Assembly: GCA_043778375.1 (NCBI GenBank)
Contig: JAYWGH010000034.1
Span: 1 to 6,278, forward strand
Origin: CAIVSN01 sp043778375
GTDB taxonomy: Bacteria > Patescibacteriota > Gracilibacteria > BD1-5 > UBA2023
DNA: 6,278 nt
Direction of reading: 5' to 3'
A program made the translations under genes and the position numbers. The notes beneath the pieces are model-generated. The model was not told where the DNA came from. It saw only the letters and a program-made list of their open reading frames with translations, and made no database searches. Position 1 is the stretch's first letter, and every line of letters begins with the position of its first letter. Positions 1 to 4,626 of the stretch are shown in pieces.

Positions 1-726
1 GATCTCCTCAACGGTGAGCGTCCCTGCGTCAAAAAACTTGTTCATAAGATCATCATCCTGCTCGGCAGCTTTTTCGATCACGAGTGCGTGCATCTCCTCC
101 ACCTGCGCCATGTAGTTCTCAGGAATAGGCATTTCAATCACGATTTCTCCCATCTTCCCCTCAAATTTATAGGCCTTTTTAGCGACTGTATCGATAATAC
201 CAGCAAACTCCGCCTCTTCACCAATAGGGAGCTGAATAGGTACGATCTTTGCGGGCCCAGTAAGACGATCCTTGATAGACTGAAGAGTCATAGAAAACGA
301 AGCTCCAGTCTTGTCCATCTTGTTGGCAAAAGCAATACGAGGAACATTGTATTTGTCTGCTTGTTTCCAAACTGTCTCAGACTGAGGCTCAACACCTTGA
401 GATGAGTCAAATACTGCAACCGCACCGTCAAGAACTCGCATAGAGCGCTCTACTTCGATCGTAAAGTCAACGTGACCTGGGGTGTCGATGAGATTGAGCT
501 GAGTTCCCTTCCACTCAGTGGTAGTAGCTGCCGAAGTGATCGTGATCCCTCGTTCCTTCTCCTGCTCCATCCAGTCCATAGTTGCCTCTCCGTTGTGGAC
601 TTCTCCGATTTTGTGAGATTTACCAGAATAAAAAAGAATACGCTCAGAAGTGGTAGTCTTACCAGCGTCGATGTGGGCACAAATACCGAAATTACGGATT
701 GTGCGTAGGTCTTTGGAAATGGCCAT
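1..726 (-). CDS. fusA: Elongation factor G, N-terminal part (gene runs off the left edge)
   Basis: This is the GTPase that drives ribosomal translocation and, with RRF, ribosome recycling in the cytosol. 242 residues are present of about 700 usual for the family. The G domain is complete in its motifs: P-loop AHIDAGKTT (residues 17-25), switch I ERGITITSAATT (58-69), DTPGHVDF (81-88) and NKMD (135-138). The start ATG (724-726) gives MAISKDLRTIRNFGI, the normal EF-G N-terminus. No Shine-Dalgarno sequence is visible before it. There is no in-frame TGA: all 17 glycines are GGT, GGA or GGG, unlike several neighbours. The gene is divergent from the Nudix gene and has its own promoter about 50 bases upstream. 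Family assignment is certain. Whether rpsL and rpsG lie nearby cannot be seen. Confidence 0.98.
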   Translation of the reverse strand, partial: MAISKDLRTIRNFGICAHIDAGKTTTSERILFYSGKSHKIGEVHNGEATMDWMEQEKERGITITSAATTTEWKGTQLNLIDTPGHVDFTIEVERSMRVLDGAVAVFDSSQGVEPQSETVWKQADKYNVPRIAFANKMDKTGASFSMTLQSIKDRLTGPAKIVPIQLPIGEEAEFAGIIDTVAKKAYKFEGKMGEIVIEMPIPENYMAQVEEMHALVIEKAAEQDDDLMNKFFDAGTLTVEEI

Positions 727-774
727 ACAGATGGGTTATGAGATTGATTTACTTGTGTGTAAAAAGTCGCGCGA

Positions 775-802
775 ATAGTAGGGGAAAGCGTGTGAAAGTC
801 AA
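775..802 (-). promoter_or_regulatory. fusA promoter, sigma-70 type with GC-rich discriminator
   Basis: Read on the minus strand: -35 TTGACT (797-802), a 16-base spacer (781-796) and -10 TACTAT (775-780), followed by TCGCGCGAC. The expected transcript start lies near 768, which leaves a leader of about 40 bases before the fusA ATG. A GC-rich stretch after the -10 is the known mark of stringently controlled promoters for translation genes; that regulation is inferred here. The tRNA operon promoter at 3010-3037 starts with the same 11 bases. Confidence 0.7.
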
Positions 803-898
803 ATGAGATGGAGCACCTGAATTATCTACTCATGGATACTCACAGTACTTCTAAATTACAAGCCGAGCTAACTGTTAGTTAAAAAATACTACTTTGAC

Positions 899-914
899 TA
901 AAGTATTTACTTTA
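899..914. promoter_or_regulatory. Perfect inverted repeat, candidate operator
   Basis: TAAAGTA and TACTTTA (7 bp each) flank a 2-base centre. A TTGACT at 894-899 overlaps its left edge and could be a -35 box, although no good -10 follows at 16-18 bases. A symmetric site just upstream of a start codon is where a dimeric repressor could bind. The sequence is AT-rich, so chance symmetry is possible. Confidence 0.3.
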
Positions 915-927
915 ATTACCCATTCGA

Positions 928-1593
928 ATGTGAAAGTTTAACAGACCATCTGAAATATTTTTACCACCCACTCCTTTTATTATTGCAAAAAATTTAAGCT
1001 TTGATCCTTCACTTGCTCAGCACGCACGAGTATTGGGTGTGACGGTAAAAGATATTGGTAGTTGACAACAAAGAGGTTACGAAATAGTAGAGCGTAAATG
1101 AGTGGTTGAAATATTACCAGTTACACTTGAAAATAAAGTAATTTTGATTCTTCAGTATAGGATACCAGTTACCTCATGGGTATTAGAATGTCCAGCTGGC
1201 CAGATCGATGCAAGTGAATCACCAAGTGAAGCAGCTGTACGAGAATTGAGAGAAGAGACAGGATACCCAATTAATCAGGCTGACCTTGTATATCACTGAG
1301 CTACCCCGAGCTCTGCTGGATTTACTGACGAGTATATTCATATGTTTTCTGTATCGAACATACAGAGTACTCCAGGCGCAACGGACTTTGGGGATGGCGA
1401 ATGTATTATTCCACTCGAAATTGATGTTCAAGATATAGCTCACAATATAGAAATTGCTCGTGAACTTGGGATAATGGTAGATCCGAGACTTCTAATTCTT
1501 CTTATGACCACTGGGCTCCTTACGGCATGAGAGCTTGCACGAGTAAACTCAGATACATCGCTCAAGATCCTCGAGAGATGAGAGATGCTCTAG
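928..1593 (+). CDS. Nudix hydrolase, ADP-ribose pyrophosphatase-like (code 25)
   Basis: Predicted 221-aa cytosolic hydrolase of nucleoside-diphosphate derivatives, most like ADP-ribose pyrophosphatases (ADP-ribose to AMP and ribose 5-phosphate). The Nudix box GX5EX7REUXEEXGU is exact: G91, E97, R105-E106-L107, E109-E110, G112. Upstream, VVEILPVT and ILQYRIPV match the family strand preceding the box. Downstream, YHGATPSSAGFTDE matches the family's proline/glycine substrate loop ending in an acidic residue. Six in-frame TGA codons (931, 1063, 1099, 1297, 1528, 1579) must be glycine; the one at 1297 supplies the G in that loop. The gene stops at TAG 1591-1593. Start ATG 928 is the only ATG before the core, after an in-frame TAA at 913; its second codon is TGA. 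No Shine-Dalgarno is seen, and about 30 N-terminal residues are unlike the family, so a later start is possible. Confidence 0.88.
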
Positions 1594-1625
1594 GATGTTC
1601 GGAGTTTCACACTTGAAAATAATGT

Positions 1626-1669
1626 AAAAAGGAGAGAATACAGGTGAAGTATCCCTTTTCTATTTTTTT
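1626..1669 (+). terminator. Candidate intrinsic terminator after the Nudix gene
   Basis: AAAAGG (1627-1632) pairs with CCTTTT (1654-1659), and ATAC (1638-1641) pairs with GTAT (1649-1652) around a 7-base loop. The inner bulge is asymmetric. Seven T residues (1663-1669) follow. The T-run touches the ATG of the next gene, so the hairpin may also act as a leader element of that gene. Confidence 0.5.
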
Positions 1670-2089
1670 ATGTGAGAAATCAATTGGCTCGCTGTAGCAG
1701 CAGTGACTATTGGATCATGGATGTTTGGAGCTGTATGGTACGGACCACTCTGGGGAAATATTTGGATGAAAATCCATCATGGGGATAAAATCCCGAGTGC
1801 AGCCGAGATGAAAAAGCTCTCAGAAGGAATGTGGAAACTCCTCGTCACAGAATTCGTCGCGACAACATTACTTGTGAGCGCTCTTGCTTATATGGTCGTA
1901 CTCCTTCCGCAATTGAGTGGTATACACATTGCGCTGATGATATGGTTTGGATTTGCAGTGCCCATGACGGTGAGTGGGGTGATCTGGTGAGGTGATCCAA
2001 AAAAATGGATGGTGCAAAAGATTCTTATCATGGTATCTCATAGGCTCGTAAGTCTCGTAGCTGCTGGATATATTTTGAGTATTTGGTAG
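1670..2089 (+). CDS. Four-helix membrane protein, DUF1761-like (code 25)
   Basis: A 139-aa inner-membrane protein with four predicted helices: residues about 5-23, 53-75, 84-106 and 118-138. The first helix ends in GAVWYGPLWGNIWMK (residues 20-34), the hallmark W-Y-G-P-L-x-G-x-x-W of DUF1761 proteins, whose function is unknown. A charged loop (35-50) follows. Two TGA codons (1673, codon 2; 1988, codon 107) are read as glycine. Without this the protein would lose its natural start and its fourth helix. TAG at 2087-2089 ends it. ATG 1670 is chosen because it gives a short cytosolic start before helix 1. No Shine-Dalgarno is at normal distance. It lies 76 bases behind the Nudix gene on the same strand, with a possible terminator between. 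Family recognition is from memory of the motif. Confidence 0.8.
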
Positions 2090-2151
2090 GAGAAGTTAGC
2101 AGAGAGCTCGCTCTTCCTGATATTTACTCGTACCTCTAAATATACATTTCT

Positions 2152-2996
2152 ATGACAAAGCACACTTCTCTTGCACTCTTTGAAAGTACAGCTATTCGTA
2201 AAGTCTGGCATGATGAAGCGTGGTATTTTTCAGTAGTAGATATTATATCTGCACTGACGGACAGTTCGAATCCGACGGATTATCTCAAAAAAATTAGAAA
2301 ACGAGATACAGAACTCGGACTCTATGTAGGGATAAATTGTCCCCAGGTAGAAATGCTGAATGAAACATGAAAAAAACGAAAAACTCTTGCAGGAAACACC
2401 GAAGGAATCCTCCGTATAATCCAATCTGTCCCCTCACCAAAAGCTGAGCTATTTAAACGATGGCTTGCAAAAGTAGGATACGAACGAATCGAGGAGATAG
2501 TGAATCCCGAGCTCGCGTAAGAGCGGATGAAGACTCTCTATGAACAAAAGGGTTATCCCGCTGATTGGATAGATAAACGACTTCGCGGTATCGCTATACG
2601 GCAAAACCTCACGGATGAATGGAAGGCTCAGGGTATTACTCAGCACAGAGACTATGCTATTTTGACTTCAGAGATTAGTCGAGCTACTTTTGGCATGACT
2701 CCGAGCGAATATAAGGCGTTCAATAATCTTCCGACAAAGTCCGGGGTAAATCTTCGAGATCATATGACCGATCTCGAACTTATTTTTACAATGCTCGGAG
2801 AAAAGGTGACAACCGAGATATCCGAAACTGAAAAGCCAGTAGGATTACCTGAGAGTAAAAAGTAGCAAAACGAGGGGGGAAAGTCGCAGGAGATGCGAGA
2901 AAAGCAACAGAAAAAGAACTCGGAAAGCGTGTAGTGACAGCAAAGAACTATCTGGGGGGTGTAAGCAGAGGACTCGCATCTTCCAATCAGGAATAA
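2152..2996 (+). pseudogene. Bro-N family phage antirepressor-like protein, broken by a nonsense codon and a frameshift
   Basis: Joined across its lesions this is a 281-residue protein of the Bro-N type found in phages, prophages and CPR genomes, thought to bind DNA. Recognisable blocks in order are FESTAIRKVWHDEAWYFSVVDI (N-terminal Bro-N), NCPQVEM-LNETGKKRKT, ILRIIQSVPSPKAELFKRWL, GYERIEEIVNPELA, then ADWIDKRLRGI, LTDEW, YAILTSEIS and NLRDHMTDLEL, and a basic tail VAKRGGKVAGDARK. TGA at 2368 (codon 73) falls on a conserved glycine. TAA at 2518-2520 interrupts the normally continuous 'NPEL-x-x-ER' stretch. At 2857-2863 a run of five A where six are needed shifts the frame, with TAG at 2863. 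The tail continues in the -1 frame to TAA 2994-2996. An ATG at 2527 could restart the C-terminal half. Pseudogene is the simplest reading; sequencing error or recoding is possible. Confidence 0.8.
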
Positions 2997-3009
2997 TACC
3001 CTCGTTCTT

Positions 3010-3037
3010 TTGACTTTCACGGTCTTTTGTATACTCT
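3010..3037 (+). promoter_or_regulatory. Promoter of the tRNA-Met operon
   Basis: -35 TTGACT (3010-3015), a 16-base spacer and -10 TACTCT (3032-3037), followed by CTGCGCAC. TATACT at 3030-3035 is the better -10 word but leaves only 14 bases of spacer. The 16-base reading aligns base for base with the fusA promoter, including the shared TTGACTTTCAC. Transcription would start only a few bases before the first tRNA. Confidence 0.55.
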
Positions 3038-3047
3038 CTGCGCACTT

Positions 3048-3122
3048 GCCAATGTAGCTCAGTGGTAGAGCACAGGATTCATACCCCTGCGGTCGGTGGT
3101 TCAATTCCACTCATTGGCACCA
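3048..3122 (+). tRNA. tRNA-Met (CAT), probably elongator, CCA encoded
   Basis: 75 bases fold into a full cloverleaf. The acceptor GCCAATG/CATTGGC has 7 perfect pairs, the D arm is GCTC-AGTGGTA-GAGC, and the anticodon loop TTCATAC has CAT at 3080-3082. The T arm is GGTGG-TTCAATT-CCACT, with A73 and encoded CCA. The fully paired G1:C72 end excludes the initiator. The anticodon stem closes with an A31-C39 mismatch (3077/3085). A CAT anticodon also fits tRNA-Ile2 with lysidine, so elongator Met is likely but not proved. Confidence 0.93.
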
Positions 3123-3175
3123 AAAAACTTGATATTCTTGGCACACTGGAGATACTAATGCCCTGAAGTCTGTAT

Positions 3176-3250
3176 CGCGGAGTAGAGCAGTGGTAGCTCG
3201 CAAGGCTCATAACCTTGAGGTCGTTCGTTCGATTCGAACCTCCGCAACCA
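3176..3250 (+). tRNA. Initiator tRNA-fMet (CAT), CCA encoded
   Basis: 75-base cloverleaf: acceptor CGCGGAG/CTCCGCA with the initiator-specific C1xA72 mismatch, D stem GAGC/GCTC with the A11:U24 pair typical of initiators, and anticodon loop CTCATAA (CAT at 3208-3210). The T arm is GTTCG-TTCGATT-CGAAC, followed by A73 and encoded CCA. The anticodon stem CAAGG/CCTTG has A29:U41 in place of the first of the usual three consecutive G:C pairs. It lies 53 bases after the first tRNA, in the same unit and before a shared terminator. Confidence 0.95.
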
Positions 3251-3264
3251 TAAAGAAAATCAAG

Positions 3265-3299
3265 AAAAAATCCCGTTCCGAGAGGAACAGGATTTTTTT
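3265..3299 (+). terminator. Strong intrinsic terminator of the tRNA operon
   Basis: AAAAAATCC (3265-3273), a C-A mismatch, GTTCC (3275-3279), a GAGA tetraloop (GNRA type), GGAAC (3284-3288), then GGA and seven T (3290-3299). The A-run on the left also pairs with the T-run. It sits 14 bases after the CCA of the initiator tRNA. Confidence 0.9.
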
Positions 3300-3364
3300 G
3301 GTCTGTTATTTTCATTTATTCATAAAATGTATTCTACCAGATACGGAGAAATGAAAATTATTAT

Positions 3365-3394
3365 TTGCAAAAAAAGGGGAGTGATGAATACAAT
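3365..3394 (+). promoter_or_regulatory. Candidate promoter of the zinc-ribbon gene
   Basis: -35 TTGCAA (3365-3370), an 18-base spacer and -10 TACAAT (3389-3394). The transcript would begin near 3401, about 45 bases before the chosen ATG at 3446. This fits a single-gene unit closed by the terminator at 3751-3780. Confidence 0.45.
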
Positions 3395-3445
3395 TAATAT
3401 CAACTGATAATCTTGTCAGTTCAAAAACAAATGGAGTATCAAATT

Positions 3446-3730
3446 ATGAGTAACCCCAGAAAACAAGACGGTGGCTTTGTGAGTGAGAATTCTCGGGGTG
3501 ACCGGTTTGCATCAGGAAATGCTTCGCGATCAAGTGTTGATCGTTCAAACCATCTTCATTTTCATAAGGATGGTGTAACGGTTACCCGTGGTGGCAGGAA
3601 AACTTCAATCCTCACCTCTGTCCGCTACTGCATACATTGTTGTAAAGACACAAAACAAAAAAGTAGTAATCAAGGTGATACTTGGTATTGCTACAAATGT
3701 GAAAGCGGCAGGAGCTCATATCCGAAATAA
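3446..3730 (+). CDS. Small zinc-ribbon protein of unknown function
   Basis: 94 residues, no match I recognise. The C-terminal part has two knuckles, C62-x2-C65 and C82-x2-C85, separated by 16 residues. This is a classic zinc ribbon, with an extra C66 and basic residues around it, so nucleic acid or protein binding is a fair guess and no more. The N-terminal half is polar and histidine-rich, with no signal peptide or membrane segment. Residues 15-25 (N-S-R-G-D-R-F-A-S-G-N) resemble residues 19-29 of the next gene's product. ATG 3446 is chosen because GGAG (3433-3436) lies nine bases upstream, one of the few ribosome sites in this window; ATG 3431 or TTG 3413 in frame would add 5 or 11 residues. 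All glycines use GGN codons. It is a lone gene between its own promoter and terminator. Confidence 0.75.
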   Translation: MSNPRKQDGGFVSENSRGDRFASGNASRSSVDRSNHLHFHKDGVTVTRGGRKTSILTSVRYCIHCCKDTKQKSSNQGDTWYCYKCESGRSSYPK

Positions 3731-3750
3731 GTTGCCTTTATGAGAAAACC

Positions 3751-3780
3751 GAGGTGAACGCAAATTCACCTCTTTTTATT
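3751..3780 (+). terminator. Intrinsic terminator after the zinc-ribbon gene
   Basis: Perfect 8-bp stem GAGGTGAA (3751-3758) and TTCACCTC (3765-3772), loop CGCAAA, followed by TTTTTATT. It sits 20 bases after the stop codon. Confidence 0.92.
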
Positions 3781-3804
3781 ACCTCTTTCAAACCATAAAA
3801 CCAC

Positions 3805-3832
3805 TTTTAAAAATCCCAAAAAATCGTATAAT
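3805..3832 (+). promoter_or_regulatory. Candidate promoter of the acidic-protein gene
   Basis: A consensus -10 TATAAT (3827-3832) lies 30 bases before the ATG at 3863. The -35 is weak: TTTTAA (3805-3810) at 16 bases. The predicted leader of about 24 bases has no Shine-Dalgarno sequence. The surrounding DNA is AT-rich, which lowers the weight of the match. Confidence 0.45.
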
Positions 3833-3862
3833 ATTATTATTCTAATCCATCACATATTGCAT

Positions 3863-4303
3863 ATGCGTAATAATTGGACAAAGCCTTGGTCAGAACTCGA
3901 TGGAGTTATTCAGACCAATCCACGTGATGATAGGCTCGTGTCTGGGAATATTAACACTAATGATGGTGTGAACCGAGATATCGAGGATTTGGTCGATATT
4001 CTTCCTGAAAACATTCGGGAATACACACATGATTGTCTAAAGGAGCATCAAAATATCATTGATACCCTCCTTACGTTAGAATATGAGCCGGTGGAACTCT
4101 GCTTTCGAGACTACCTTTCAGGACCGCGGAATGAAATTCCTTCTTATGATTCTGATATTCTTCAAGAGGCATTCAAGGACGATCGTTACGAATTAGTGCC
4201 TACCATCCGATTTGCAAATAGAAGCCTTGAAAATCTGGAAGAGGATATAGCGGAAACCTCTTCGGTCATAATTGAATTCCACAAGAGGGGAATGGCCTTT
4301 TAA
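3863..4303 (+). CDS. Unrecognised acidic protein with an N-terminal block shared with its neighbour
   Basis: 146-147 residues, strongly acidic, without cysteine motifs, signal peptide or membrane segment. I do not recognise a family. Residues 19-29 (N-P-R-D-D-R-L-V-S-G-N) match residues 15-25 of the zinc-ribbon protein at N-x-R-x-D-R-x-x-S-G-N, and both continue into a polar stretch with V-x-R about seven residues later. The rest of the protein (about 40-146) looks helical and rich in D, E, L and I, and could be a compact globular domain. ATG 3863 is preferred; an in-frame TTG at 3857 would add two residues. There is no Shine-Dalgarno. No TGA is used among its five glycines. The unit is monocistronic, with a TATAAT upstream and a terminator downstream. 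Confidence 0.7.
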   Translation: MRNNWTKPWSELDGVIQTNPRDDRLVSGNINTNDGVNRDIEDLVDILPENIREYTHDCLKEHQNIIDTLLTLEYEPVELCFRDYLSGPRNEIPSYDSDILQEAFKDDRYELVPTIRFANRSLENLEEDIAETSSVIIEFHKRGMAF

Positions 4304-4335
4304 TGAGGGTAAAAAATTACTCCCCCTAATCCCCC

Positions 4336-4359
4336 TACTATCTCTTATAGTATTTTTTT
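4336..4359 (+). terminator. Intrinsic terminator after the acidic-protein gene
   Basis: TACTAT (4336-4341), loop CTCTT, ATAGTA (4347-4352), then seven T (4353-4359). The stem is short and AT-rich but perfect, with a good T-run, 32 bases after the stop codon. Confidence 0.75.
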
Positions 4360-4380
4360 AGATCTCTTTTTTTGTTTGTT

Positions 4381-4536
4381 TTAAATTACTTCAAAATCTT
4401 TTAACAACTTTTCGATGTATTTCTCCTTATCAATATCAGGATTCAGCTCAAAGAATTCATCGGGGATTTCTATATCGCATTTTATCGTAGAAGTTCTGGT
4501 TAGAGTTTTGCCACGTCTGTGCAACCAAAATAACAT
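4381..4536 (-). CDS. Small ORF of 51 codons, possible antitoxin-like protein or remnant
   Basis: Read on the minus strand from ATG 4536 to TAA 4383-4381. The C-terminal two thirds look like a real protein: alternating I-K-C-D-I-E-I-P, then a conserved-looking DEFFELNPDID followed by KEKYIEKLLKDF. A beta-strand followed by an amphipathic helix is common in small type II antitoxins, but I cannot name a family. The first 16 residues (MLFWLHRRGKTLTRTS) are less convincing. The ATG comes directly after a terminator-like hairpin with no Shine-Dalgarno, so the start may be wrong or the ORF may be a decayed tail of a longer gene. No partner toxin gene lies beside it on the same strand. It has no TGA codons. 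Confidence 0.4.
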   Translation of the reverse strand: MLFWLHRRGKTLTRTSTIKCDIEIPDEFFELNPDIDKEKYIEKLLKDFEVI

Positions 4537-4537
4537 C

Positions 4538-4566
4538 AAAAAAGCTGTCCGAAAGGGCAGTTTTTT
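4538..4566. terminator. Bidirectional terminator-like hairpin
   Basis: AAAAAAG-CTGTCC (4538-4550), a GAAA tetraloop, GGGCAG-TTTTTT (4555-4566). The core has six pairs with one G-T, extended by an A/T flank, so both strands end in a T-run. On the plus strand no gene ends just before it. On the minus strand it stands one base before the ATG of the small ORF, where it would act as a leader terminator. Confidence 0.65.
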
Positions 4567-4626
4567 GTGTTATAAATTATTTGTAATAATAGTCGTACAA
4601 GTACACTAAATTTATTTGCTCCTCAC

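Larger units (their letters stand above)
727..927. other. Divergent intergenic region between fusA and the Nudix gene
   Basis: It holds the fusA promoter, two small inverted repeats and no convincing gene. CTAAC-T-GTTAG (868-878) and TAAAGTA-TT-TACTTTA (899-914) are symmetric. The second ends 13 bases before the Nudix start. A 24-codon ORF (808-882) is open but has no family resemblance or ribosome site, so I do not call it a gene. Confidence 0.5.
4304..4626. other. AT-rich spacer with terminator, short minus ORF and hairpin
   Basis: About 320 bases without a plus-strand gene. It starts with a direct repeat of CCCCCTA (4323-4338 area), then the terminator at 4336-4359, the minus-strand ORF at 4381-4536, a hairpin at 4538-4566 and AT-rich DNA up to the ATG at 4627. 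The plus-strand frame open at 4415-4609 lies mostly opposite the minus ORF and shows no protein-like pattern. Confidence 0.6.

Noticed and set aside
88..708. Plus- and minus-strand ORFs overlapping the fusA region (for example 472-708)
   Set aside because: They are other-frame shadows of the EF-G frame, which carries all GTPase motifs.
808..882. 24-codon ORF in the fusA-Nudix gap
   Set aside because: It is open and looks mildly protein-like, but it has no ribosome site, promoter or recognisable family, and is short enough to be chance.
2092..2115. Weak inverted repeat (AGAG...CTCT) between the DUF1761-like gene and the Bro-N gene
   Set aside because: The stem is only four pairs and no T-run follows, so it is not a supported terminator.
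3176..3300. Integration (attachment) site at the initiator tRNA, suggested by the nearby phage-type Bro-N gene
   Set aside because: No second copy of the tRNA 3' end was found in the window and no integrase is present.
2760..3315. Minus-strand ORFs across the Bro-N tail and the tRNAs
   Set aside because: They run through two clear tRNA genes and a terminator, so they are antisense shadows.
3351..3410. Short ORF with GGAG two bases before its ATG
   Set aside because: Spacing is too short for a working Shine-Dalgarno, the peptide is under 20 residues and low in complexity, and it overlaps the candidate promoter of the next gene.
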